From Vallitalea maricola (lineage in GTDB: Bacteria; Bacillota; Clostridia; Lachnospirales; Vallitaleaceae): a stretch of DNA of 59,260 bases. Shown piece after piece: positions 51,319 to 59,260 of the stretch. The notes below the pieces were generated by a model that was not told the origin of the DNA, did no database searches, and worked only from the letters and a program-made list of their open reading frames with translations. Within the stretch, counting starts at the first letter, position 1. Every line of letters starts with the position of its first letter. The position numbers and the translations under genes were made by a program. Where the stretch lies: NCBI RefSeq assembly GCF_036985595.1, contig NZ_BTPU01000084.1, positions 1 to 59,260 on the forward strand. Reading direction: 5' to 3'.

Positions 51319-53161
51319 AGCAAATACCTCCACCAAAACTCTTAGCTCCACAATTCATACAAGAATCAATACAATTTTTACTAACGATTCCTTCTTTGGC
51401 ACGTGAGTATTCTCTATATAAAAATTCTTTTGTAACTCCTGTATCTATAAAGTCCCAAGGTAAGATTTCTTCAAAATCTCTTTCTCTTGAAGAGTAAAAT
51501 AACGGATCTATATCATTTTCTTCAAAAGCATTCTCCCAGTTCTCAAATCTGAAGAATTCTGACCAAGCATCGAATGTAGCACCATTTTTCCATGCGCTGT
51601 ATATGACTTTTGATATTTTCCTATCACCTCTAGCCATTACACCTTCTAACATGCTAGTTTTTGCATCATGACAATTATATTTGATACTCTTTTTATTTAT
51701 TTTCTTATTGAGAAATGTTTGCTTTTCCATAAAAGTATCATAAGTATCCTGTGCTGTCCATTGAAATGGTGTGAAAGCTTTTGGAACAAAAAATGATGTA
51801 CTCACAACTATTTGTGGTTTTCTTTTTCTAACTTCTTTTGGCAATTTATAATACTCTTCTACTATATCTTGTCCAAGTTTTGCAATAGCTTCTATATCTT
51901 CATAATTTTCAGTTGGAAGTCCAAGCATAAAATATAGCTTAACTCTTGTCCAACCACCTTTAAATGCCTGTGAAGAACCTGACAATATATCTTCTTCTGT
52001 GATACCTTTGTTTATTACATCTCTTAATCTTTGTGAGCCTGCTTCAGGAGCAAAGGTAATACTGCTTTTTCTTAACTCTTGTACTTTGCTCATAATATCT
52101 AATGAGAATTTATCAATTCTAAGTGATGGCAAAGATAGATTGACATGCTTATCATTACCAAATTCATCTATCAAATAATTAGTTAATTCTTCTAAACCTG
52201 TATAATCACTTGAACTTAATGAAATAAGTGATATTTCATCATGTCCTGTATTTTTAATTAATTCAGTAGCTTGTTTCTTAAGAACATTTACATCTTTTTC
52301 TCTTAGAGGACGATATATCATACCTGCTTGACAGAACCTGCATCCTCTAGCACATCCTCTAAATAATTCTAAGACTACTCTATCATGAACCGTCTGAATA
52401 AGTGGAACTAAAGGTTTGCTTGGATAAGGTGCATTAGTTAAATCCATCACTATTTGCTTTTTAATCTTAACCTTAGCATTTTTATGATTAGGTTTAAATT
52501 CTTTGATTTCACCATTTTCTTTGTAAGTGACTTCATAGAATTTTGGAACATATACCCCTTCTATATCTAACAGCTTAATCAAGAATTCTTCTTTAGTACC
52601 TCCATTGTTCTTATGAATCTTATATAGATCAAGGATTTCTGGTAATGTAGTCTCTGCCTCTCCAATATAGAAAAAGTCTATAAAATCTGCTATAGGTTCA
52701 GGGTTATAAGTACATGGACCACCAGCACATACAATAGGGTCATCTTCTGATCTATCCTTACTGTACACTGCCATACCTGACAAATCTATGGTATTTAATA
52801 TGTTAGTATAACTCATTTCATATTGAACTGTGAATCCTAGAAAATCAAAAGCTTTTATATCATCTTGTGATTCCAAACTGAAAAGATCAATATTTTTTTC
52901 TCTCATTATTTTTTCAAGGTCATCCCAAGGAGAAAATACACGTTCACAAAAAGTATCTTCCCTTTTATTAAGGAAATCATAAAGTATAGATAATCCAACA
53001 TGGGACATACCTATTTCATAGACATCAGGAAAACATAAAGCAAATCTAATATCTATATCATTAATATCTTTACCTACAACATTAATTTCATTACCTAAAT
53101 ATCTTGCAGGTTTTTCCACACTAAGTAAAATATCATCTGTAAGTTTTAACTTTTTATCCAT
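51308..53161 (-). CDS. TIGR03960-family radical SAM protein
   Basis: A 617-residue protein. An N-terminal B12-binding-like domain (RFALCFPDVYEIGMSHVGL) precedes the radical SAM core with ELFRGCARGCRFCQAGM (CxxxCxxC). CxxC-type cysteines near the end (CIDSCMNCG) may hold another cluster. The substrate is unknown. ATG start with CCAATAAAATG context and AAAGGAGT upstream. It heads a three-gene unit with DUF2344 and RNase G/E, overlapping the former. Confidence 0.92.
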   Translation of the reverse strand: MDKKLKLTDDILLSVEKPARYLGNEINVVGKDINDIDIRFALCFPDVYEIGMSHVGLSILYDFLNKREDTFCERVFSPWDDLEKIMREKNIDLFSLESQDDIKAFDFLGFTVQYEMSYTNILNTIDLSGMAVYSKDRSEDDPIVCAGGPCTYNPEPIADFIDFFYIGEAETTLPEILDLYKIHKNNGGTKEEFLIKLLDIEGVYVPKFYEVTYKENGEIKEFKPNHKNAKVKIKKQIVMDLTNAPYPSKPLVPLIQTVHDRVVLELFRGCARGCRFCQAGMIYRPLREKDVNVLKKQATELIKNTGHDEISLISLSSSDYTGLEELTNYLIDEFGNDKHVNLSLPSLRIDKFSLDIMSKVQELRKSSITFAPEAGSQRLRDVINKGITEEDILSGSSQAFKGGWTRVKLYFMLGLPTENYEDIEAIAKLGQDIVEEYYKLPKEVRKRKPQIVVSTSFFVPKAFTPFQWTAQDTYDTFMEKQTFLNKKINKKSIKYNCHDAKTSMLEGVMARGDRKISKVIYSAWKNGATFDAWSEFFRFENWENAFEENDIDPLFYSSRERDFEEILPWDFIDTGVTKEFLYREYSRAKEGIVSKNCIDSCMNCGAKSFGGGICYVD

Positions 53162-53266
53162 TTTATTGGTTAACTCCTTTAATCTATGAGTATTATATTA
53201 GTTTATTTAACTTATATAATAATATAATAAAACCCGAAATATAACAACTATAATTTAAATATAAAA

Positions 53267-53326
53267 GGACTGCTTAAGAATACATCTATGATTAATAGCT
53301 ATTATAAATGTATTTTAAGGCAGCCC
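53267..53326 (-). terminator. Hairpin after the small M23-locus protein
   Basis: GGACTGCTTAAGAATACAT pairs, with a few mismatches, with ATGTATTTTAAGGCAGCCC. On the minus strand it is followed by CTTTTATATTT. Confidence 0.7.
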
Positions 53327-53354
53327 CACTATATATTTATTTTCACTTATAATA

Positions 53355-53630
53355 TTAATTCAAAAAATCTTTGACCGCAGTTTCATCACCGATTTTTAAC
53401 ACTTTATTTGATAACTCAGCAAAGTCTTCATTATAATATAATACTTCATAAATACTGTTTACATCAAATTCACCGATTTTTATTTCATATTTTTTTAGAT
53501 AAAGTGTTGATAATAGTATTACGAAAGATATAAAAATCTTTATAGCTAGTTTACTTGAATAGGTGTCTTCTTTTTTTCGATTTCTTGAATTATATCTGTT
53601 GTTCCTTCTTCTGACATTCTTTTTTTTCAT
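53355..53630 (-). CDS. Small basic membrane protein, perhaps truncated SpoIVFA/M23-type
   Basis: A 91-residue protein: a very basic N-terminus (KKKNVRRRNNRYNSRNRKK), one membrane helix (IKIFISFVILLSTLYL), then about 45 outside residues ending AVKDFLN. In many Clostridia this site upstream of TIGR03960 holds an M23 peptidase and M50 protease of the SpoIVF type whose N-terminus looks similar. The peptidase domain is absent here. It may be a decayed or reduced form. No clear ribosome binding site stronger than GAATGAGATA. Confidence 0.6.
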   Translation of the reverse strand: MKKKNVRRRNNRYNSRNRKKEDTYSSKLAIKIFISFVILLSTLYLKKYEIKIGEFDVNSIYEVLYYNEDFAELSNKVLKIGDETAVKDFLN

Positions 53631-53686
53631 TTATATCTCATTCCCTTCACATATCAACCAAATTAACTAATCATCTTAAAATCCGT

Positions 53687-55528
53687 TTAATAATCAATTT
53701 TTATCTTATAGTGTTCAAGCCAATAGTTAAGTTGAATCAGGTAAGCAATGAACTGTGGTTCTTTCATCAATTGTCCAAACCATGGTGTTATAAATGTTTC
53801 TCCATCATTATTAATTAGATTATATACATTTTTAGTATCAATTAGATTATGAATAGGACTATTTTTATCATCTAATATATTTTTTAGTAATGATTTTACT
53901 GAATTACTATATTCAGGATTATAAGTTTTAGGATAAGGTGATTTCTTCCTGTAGGTTACATCTTCTGGCAAATATGAGCTAAGAACTTTTCTTAGTAAAC
54001 CTTTTTCTATATTATTATGGTTCTTAATTCGCCAAGGTATGTTCCAAGTATATTCTACGATTCTATGATCAGCATATGGTACTCTGACTTCTAGGCTTTT
54101 ATACATACTCATCCTGTCCTTACGTGTTAATAATGTTAGCATAAACCATTTCAGATTAATATATGTAAGTTTCTTGATTCTTTTCTCATGCTCTGTTTCA
54201 TTATCTAAAAAATCAATATCTTTGATAGTGTCCATATACTTAGTATTGGCAAATTCCTCTAATTTTAACTTGTTTAATTCTTTTGATAGGAAGGATTTTC
54301 TTTCATTTATGTATCTGTTCCATGGGAAACCATCATAATATACATCTTCCTGTTTCCTGAACCAAGGATATCCCCCAAATATCTCATCAGCACATTCTCC
54401 AGATAATGCCACTGTATGATTACTTTTTACCTTCTCACAGAATAACATAAGTGAAGAATCAATATCAGCCATACCAGGTAGATCATATGCTATTACAGCA
54501 TCTTGTAGCGCTTTCACCAGCGTCTTGTTATTTATAGTGATTTTTTTATGTTGGGAGCCAATGTATCCATTGACACGCTTTACCCAGATATTATCATTAC
54601 TTGGTTGAAAATCAGAGGCTACAAAATATTTGTCGTTGTCTTCATAATCTATAGAATACGTAGTGAGCCTTTTAGATTGATTCTTAAAATACTCAGAGGC
54701 TATAGATGAAATACCACTAGAATCAAGTCCTCCAGATAAAAATGTACATATAGGTACATCTGAAATAAGTTGTTTCTTTATTGAATCTTCAACTAAATAT
54801 GCTGTATGTTCAAAAGTATCTTCATCATTTTCTGTATGATAACTAGTTATTGGCTTCCAATATATATGCTTATATAGATTCTTTGAAGTTAAAATAATAA
54901 ATTCGCTAGGTTTCAATTCATAAATATTTTTAAACACACCACTGCCAAGTACTCTACTTGGTCCAAGACTAAACAGCTCTAATAGCCCATTTTCATCAAT
55001 TACAGGTTCTAATCCAGGAAATTCTAATAATGCTTTTATTTCAGAGCCAAATATGAATGATCCATTGATATAAGCATAGAATAAAGGTTTTACACCTAAC
55101 CTGTCTCTTGCTAGGAACAGGGATTTTGACTTTTCTTCCCATATACCAAAAGCAAATATTCCATTAAGGTATGTAGTACAATCTTCACCCCATTCTATAT
55201 AGGAAACTAAAACCACTTCAGTGTCACAATTAGATTCGAACTTATATCCTTTTTGAGATAGTTTTTCTCTTAATTCTTTTGTATTATATATCTCTCCATT
55301 ATAAATAATAGTATATTCATGTTCTCCTATTTTTTTAGTCATTGGCTGTTTACCACCATCAGGATCAATAACCACTAATCTTCTATGACCTAACAAGACA
55401 TTGGTTTTATAATAGAAACCATATTCATCTGGCCCTCTATGAACCAATTGGTTTGTCATGTTATGAATAACGCTTCTTTTCTCACTAATATTCTTATTAT
55501 AATTAACCCATCCAGCAATTCCACACAT
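53687..55528 (-). CDS. asnB: Asparagine synthetase (glutamine-hydrolysing)
   Basis: A 613-residue enzyme. The class II glutamine amidotransferase domain begins with the catalytic Cys2 (MCGIAGWVN), with RGPDEYGFY and YNGEIYN. The synthetase domain has the PP-loop FLSGGLDSSGI, SGECADEIFGGYPWF and the MSMYKSLEVRVPYADH segment. It converts aspartate, glutamine and ATP to asparagine; similar enzymes also amidate cell-wall precursors. AGGAGATG precedes the start. Divergent from tyrS. Confidence 0.92.
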   Translation of the reverse strand: MCGIAGWVNYNKNISEKRSVIHNMTNQLVHRGPDEYGFYYKTNVLLGHRRLVVIDPDGGKQPMTKKIGEHEYTIIYNGEIYNTKELREKLSQKGYKFESNCDTEVVLVSYIEWGEDCTTYLNGIFAFGIWEEKSKSLFLARDRLGVKPLFYAYINGSFIFGSEIKALLEFPGLEPVIDENGLLELFSLGPSRVLGSGVFKNIYELKPSEFIILTSKNLYKHIYWKPITSYHTENDEDTFEHTAYLVEDSIKKQLISDVPICTFLSGGLDSSGISSIASEYFKNQSKRLTTYSIDYEDNDKYFVASDFQPSNDNIWVKRVNGYIGSQHKKITINNKTLVKALQDAVIAYDLPGMADIDSSLMLFCEKVKSNHTVALSGECADEIFGGYPWFRKQEDVYYDGFPWNRYINERKSFLSKELNKLKLEEFANTKYMDTIKDIDFLDNETEHEKRIKKLTYINLKWFMLTLLTRKDRMSMYKSLEVRVPYADHRIVEYTWNIPWRIKNHNNIEKGLLRKVLSSYLPEDVTYRKKSPYPKTYNPEYSNSVKSLLKNILDDKNSPIHNLIDTKNVYNLINNDGETFITPWFGQLMKEPQFIAYLIQLNYWLEHYKIKIDY

Positions 55529-55749
55529 CTAATCATCTCCTTTTACCACAATACTTATCTAGATTCAATAATAAAACTATAATAAAATATTATTTTTATC
55601 TTCTTAATAACTTGTTTGACTTTCCTTATCTATATATATGCAAAAGTACAGCTTTTATGAGTTATAGTGTATTCTAAAAATACTTGAATCATGACATAAC
55701 TTATGATAGGATTATAAATATTGAAAAAAGAAACATTAGGAGGTTCGTA

Positions 55750-56976
55750 ATGAGCGCATACGATGTGTTAATGGAAAGAGGGTTTATTGAACAAACAACC
55801 CATGAAAAAGAAATAAAAGAATTGTTAGAGAATGAGAAAGTCACATTTTATATAGGATTCGATCCAACTGCTGATAGTTTAACTGTAGGTCACTTTTTAC
55901 CAGTAATGGCAATGGCTCATATGCAAAGAGCTGGACATAGACCAATTATTCTAATTGGCGGTGGAACAACAATGGTTGGTGACCCAACTGGTAAATCTGA
56001 TATGCGTAAAATGATGACTAAGGAACAAATCAATAGCAATGCAGAAAGATTCAAAGAACAATTATCCAAGTTCATCGATTTTGAAGATGATAAAGCAATC
56101 ATGGTTAATAATGCTGATTGGCTTCTTGATCTTAACTATGTTGATTTCTTACGTGAAATCGGGGTTAATTTTTCAGTTAATAGAATGTTAACTGCTGAAT
56201 GTTATAAATCCAGAATGGAAAAAGGACTAACTTTCTTGGAATTCAATTATATGTTAATGCAGTCTTATGACTTTTTGGCACTTAATAGAAAATATAACTG
56301 TTCACTTCAATTAGGCGGTAACGATCAATGGTCTAATATTCTAGGTGGTGTTGAGTTAATAAGACGTAAAGAGCAAAAACCTGCATTTGGAATGACTTTC
56401 AAACTTCTTACTACAAGTGAAGGTAAAAAAATGGGTAAAACTGAAAAAGGTGCAGTATGGTTGGATAAAGCAAAAACAACACCTTATGAGTTCTATCAAT
56501 ATTGGAGAAATGTAGAAGATGCAAAAGTTCAAGAATGTCTTAGCCTTCTTACATTTTTACCTATGGATGAAGTTAGACGTCTAGGTGCATTAAAAGACGC
56601 AGAAATAAATAAAGCCAAAGAAGTTCTTGCTTTTGAGATCACTAAAATAGTTCATGGCGAAGAAATTGCAAAACAAGCTATGGAAGCAGCAAAATCATTA
56701 TTTACTGGCGGTGCCAAGAGCGGTTCCATCCCTACTACTGAAGTCATGAAAGATGAATTTCAAGGTGAAGGAATGGATATTATATCAGCCCTTATAAAAG
56801 CTAAACTTGTACCTACTCGTTCTGAAGGACGTCGTATGGTTCAACAAGGTGGCGTTAGGGTGAATGATATTAAAGTTGATGGTATAGATAGAATGATTAC
56901 AGTGGAAGATTTCAAAGAAGATGGAACCTTATTAATTAAAAAAGGTAAAAAAGGTTTCCACCAATTTAAAATCTAA
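55750..56976 (+). CDS. tyrS: Tyrosyl-tRNA synthetase
   Basis: A 408-residue class I synthetase. The HIGH-like HFLP in DSLTVGHFLPVM, GDPTGKSDMR, the tyrosine-binding QLGGNDQWSNI and the KMSKS-like KMGKT are present, followed by a C-terminal S4 RNA-binding domain (TRSEGRRMVQQGGVRVND). AGGAGG at 55738-55743 selects the ATG at 55750. I searched the 220-bp leader for a T-box (TGGNACCGCG) and found none. Confidence 0.95.
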   Translation: MSAYDVLMERGFIEQTTHEKEIKELLENEKVTFYIGFDPTADSLTVGHFLPVMAMAHMQRAGHRPIILIGGGTTMVGDPTGKSDMRKMMTKEQINSNAERFKEQLSKFIDFEDDKAIMVNNADWLLDLNYVDFLREIGVNFSVNRMLTAECYKSRMEKGLTFLEFNYMLMQSYDFLALNRKYNCSLQLGGNDQWSNILGGVELIRRKEQKPAFGMTFKLLTTSEGKKMGKTEKGAVWLDKAKTTPYEFYQYWRNVEDAKVQECLSLLTFLPMDEVRRLGALKDAEINKAKEVLAFEITKIVHGEEIAKQAMEAAKSLFTGGAKSGSIPTTEVMKDEFQGEGMDIISALIKAKLVPTRSEGRRMVQQGGVRVNDIKVDGIDRMITVEDFKEDGTLLIKKGKKGFHQFKI

Positions 56977-57145
56977 TACTCTACTAAAAGTTCAAGTAAT
57001 TGTTTACACAAAATTCTTGACACTAACTTAATAATATAGTAGATTTATTATATAGACCTTAATATTTAGAATTATAAATAATTATGATATATATTTATAG
57101 TTACAGATAAAAAATTATATCTAAGCGTGTTACTATGATTTATAG

Positions 57146-57205
57146 GCATTAGCTTTATATATTATGTACCCATGTTGTACATATATGTAATGCTAATGCT
57201 TTATT
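57146..57205 (+). terminator. Terminator after tyrS
   Basis: Long hairpin: GCATTAG pairs with CTAATGC, with inner ATTATGTAC/GTACATA pairing, then TTTATTTAT. It lies 170 nt after the tyrS stop; the gap between is AT-rich and empty. Confidence 0.65.
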
Positions 57206-57224
57206 TATACAAAAAATCAAAAAT

Positions 57225-57286
57225 TGTTTTACTACCAAAATGATACTCCACTTTTATTCTTATGATCATTTTGTAAAACAGTTTTT
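57225..57286 (+). promoter_or_regulatory. Terminator-like hairpin directly before the GH20 gene
   Basis: TGTTTTA pairs with TAAAACA, and CAAAATGAT with ATCATTTTG, followed at once by GTTTTT. Only 30 nt separate it from the GH20 start, with no room for a promoter. It may be an attenuator or a leader stabiliser. Confidence 0.5.
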
Positions 57287-57316
57287 GTATATAAAATCAT
57301 ATGGAGGTATTATAAT

Positions 57317-59221
57317 ATGAGATTTTCCAAAAAAATTTCCAGACGTTATACCTACTTATTATTAATTCTATTACTAGTTTTTTCTCTATTTAATTCACTA
57401 CCAACATCAGCGAACAATACCACTCCTCAACCTAATGTAATTCCTGCACTACGAGAATGGATTGGAAGTACAGGTCTATTTACCCTTATTCCACAATCAC
57501 GTATATGTATTGATCCAAATTATGAAACTGAATTATTAACTAGAATGACCTCATTTAAAGATGAAATAAAGCTTATCAATAATGATTTGGATTTATCTAT
57601 ACTAACTACTAATAATCCAACTGATTCAGACATATATATCACTCTAGATTGTCAAGACACTAATATTGGTACAGAAGGTTATCTTATGGATATAGACAAT
57701 ATATTGACCATAAAAGCTAATACAGCTGATGGTGCCTTCTACGGAACACGGTCTCTTCTTCAAATACTAGTGGCAGATAATACAAAAGATTCTATTCCTA
57801 AAGGCAATATTAAGGATTACCCTATGTATGAAGAACGTGCTTTTATGATTGATGTATCCAGAAAATATTTTACTATGGATTTCCTAAGAGACTATGTAAA
57901 ACTAATGTCATGGTTTAAGATGAATGACTTTCATATTCACTGGACAGATGACTGGTATGATGGCTATTGGGCTTTTAGAATCGAAAGTACAACTTATCCT
58001 AATATAACAGCAACAGATGGCAGTTATACAAAGCAGGAAGTAATCGCTCTTCAGGATTTAGGAGATAATTATGGTGTAACCATAACTCCTGAATTTGACT
58101 CACCATCCCATGCTAGACCCTATACTAAGATTCGCCCTGACCTAATTAATACAGCAAAAGGTGATCGGTATCTTGATCTTTATAATCCAGATACATATAC
58201 CTTTATGCAATCCATATATGATGAATATATCCCTTTATTTAGAGCACCAGATTTCCATATTGGATGTGATGAATATGATGGCGGCGGTGAAAAATATCGT
58301 CAGTATTATAATACTATGGCTGATTATGTTCAGAATCTAGGTAAAAATGTACGCGTATGGACTGGATGGCATCACGAAAGTGGAACCACTGTACCCGACT
58401 CTGATATCATTATTGATGTTTGGGAAGGTGGTTTTGATGTAAATAATTATGTGAACAGAGGTAATCAATTAATTAATTCTTCTGGCGACTATCTATATAT
58501 CGTACCTGATACCAGCTGGTTACCTGATTTACCAGTCCTCTATGAGCAATGGGAGCCTCATGTTTTTAATAGAGCAAAAACTAATAAATTAACCCCTAAC
58601 CATGAAAAACTTCTAGGTGCAAAACTTCATATTTGGTTAGATGGTAAGAGAAATATTGTGTCCCAGCAAGATTGTGACAAATTGATTCAACCTCCATTAA
58701 AGATTTTATCAGAAAAACTGTGGGGTGGTAAAAATTCTAATACTTATGAGGAGTTTGTAAATAGAACCCTCGAAGTTGGTAATGCCCCAGGTATCAACCT
58801 TACTCCTACTGAGCAGTTACCTCCTATTGACCCTAATAATCTAGCTTATAACAAACCTGTTACTGCTTCTTCAACAGAAGATGGTACATTTTTTACTCCT
58901 GAAAAAGCAGTAGATCGCTTTACTACTTCTCGTTGGTCTAGTAATTATCATGATGACGAATTCATATATGTAGATTTACTCAATACTTATAATATCAATA
59001 AAGTTAAATTGCACTGGGAAGCTGCATTTGGAAAGAAATATAAAATACAGGTATCTACTGATGCGATAAACTGGATAGATGTCTATAGTGAAATTGATTC
59101 TGATGGAAATGAAGATGTTATTAATTTCTCAGGAGTAGATGCACGTTATGTCAAGATGCAAGGCATAGAACGAGCAACTAATTGGGGTTATTCAATATGG
59201 GAATTTGAAGTTTATAATTAA
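57317..59221 (+). CDS. Secreted GH20 beta-N-acetylhexosaminidase with discoidin domain
   Basis: A 634-residue exported enzyme. The signal peptide is about 1-32 (ending TSAN). A GH20 N-terminal domain (about 35-155) precedes the catalytic barrel: ERAFMIDVSRKYFTMDFL, NDFHIHWTDDW, TPEFDSPSHARP, and the catalytic pair Asp318-Glu319 in HIGCDEYDGGG. The C-terminal 140 residues form an F5/8 type C (CBM32-like) domain: NLAYNKPVTASST, AVDRFTTSRWSSN, DARYVKMQG. It would release terminal GlcNAc or GalNAc from chitin, glycoprotein or wall glycans. ATG after GGAGGT. No SLH or sortase signal. Confidence 0.92.
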   Translation: MRFSKKISRRYTYLLLILLLVFSLFNSLPTSANNTTPQPNVIPALREWIGSTGLFTLIPQSRICIDPNYETELLTRMTSFKDEIKLINNDLDLSILTTNNPTDSDIYITLDCQDTNIGTEGYLMDIDNILTIKANTADGAFYGTRSLLQILVADNTKDSIPKGNIKDYPMYEERAFMIDVSRKYFTMDFLRDYVKLMSWFKMNDFHIHWTDDWYDGYWAFRIESTTYPNITATDGSYTKQEVIALQDLGDNYGVTITPEFDSPSHARPYTKIRPDLINTAKGDRYLDLYNPDTYTFMQSIYDEYIPLFRAPDFHIGCDEYDGGGEKYRQYYNTMADYVQNLGKNVRVWTGWHHESGTTVPDSDIIIDVWEGGFDVNNYVNRGNQLINSSGDYLYIVPDTSWLPDLPVLYEQWEPHVFNRAKTNKLTPNHEKLLGAKLHIWLDGKRNIVSQQDCDKLIQPPLKILSEKLWGGKNSNTYEEFVNRTLEVGNAPGINLTPTEQLPPIDPNNLAYNKPVTASSTEDGTFFTPEKAVDRFTTSRWSSNYHDDEFIYVDLLNTYNINKVKLHWEAAFGKKYKIQVSTDAINWIDVYSEIDSDGNEDVINFSGVDARYVKMQGIERATNWGYSIWEFEVYN

Positions 59222-59260
59222 AGTTATCTCTTATGTATTGAATTCATTTAGTCAAAACTA

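Noticed and set aside
55529..55749. T-box riboswitch before tyrS
   Set aside because: No TGGNACCGCG-like T-box sequence or terminator was found in the leader.

Overview
The window looks like a chromosomal segment of a low-GC, endospore-forming anaerobe of the Clostridia. I infer something near Lachnospirales/Vallitalea, but no rRNA is present to prove it. The evidence is the strongly AT-rich DNA with AT-rich intergenic hairpins, the Firmicutes-type L27 with its Prp protease, an H-type small acid-soluble spore protein, a CotF-like coat protein, divergent lexA/yneA, PyrR attenuation and SLH-anchored enzymes. No rRNA, tRNA, CRISPR array, prophage or insertion sequence was recognised.

Layout. 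0.1-4.7 kb: a permease split into two genes, the second with a ferredoxin-like tail; bifunctional gshF; a DUF2809 membrane protein; sspH. 4.9-9.2 kb: a topoisomerase IV pair, parE-parC. 9.2-11.7 kb: an XRE-TPR regulator divergent from an alpha/beta hydrolase, with two copies of an operator-like dyad around a consensus promoter. 12-20.6 kb: a PatB-type C-S lyase, an acyl-ACP thioesterase, then a PyrR-controlled pyrimidine region (pyrR, uraA, pyrB, pyrC) interrupted by a GH18-SLH glycosidase. PyrB and PyrC both deviate at catalytic positions. 21-23 kb: a secreted HExxH protease.

23.4-29.6 kb is the most system-like accessory region: a flavodoxin/ferredoxin fusion, MarR, an ABC-exporter gene scar, a COMT-like methyltransferase, a second MarR and a FecBCD-type metal-chelate importer. 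Two distinct dyad operators sit on the two promoters. 29.8-32.4 kb, minus strand: CotF-like protein, two DUF421/YetF proteins and two small helical proteins, probably a spore or envelope module. 32.7-36.7 kb: a copper-like module made of a Met/Gly-rich exported protein, two SHOCT proteins, a two-component system whose sensor has a Met-rich loop, and a 19-cysteine Csp-type protein. 36.7-38.5 kb: sparse DNA with one methyltransferase and possible gene debris.

38.5-57 kb is conserved housekeeping: ttcA-like, a XerS-sized recombinase, yneA/lexA with three LexA boxes, an ACT protein, then the minus-strand cluster rplU-prp-rpmA / obg-yhbY-(SNase-HhH)-nadD-yqeK::rsfS, in which YqeK and RsfS share one reading frame. 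It continues with a UPF0173 hydrolase, the TIGR03960-TIGR03936-RNase G/E cluster, asnB and tyrS. The window ends with a secreted GH20 hexosaminidase carrying a discoidin-like C-terminal domain, preceded by a terminator-like hairpin directly upstream of its ribosome binding site.
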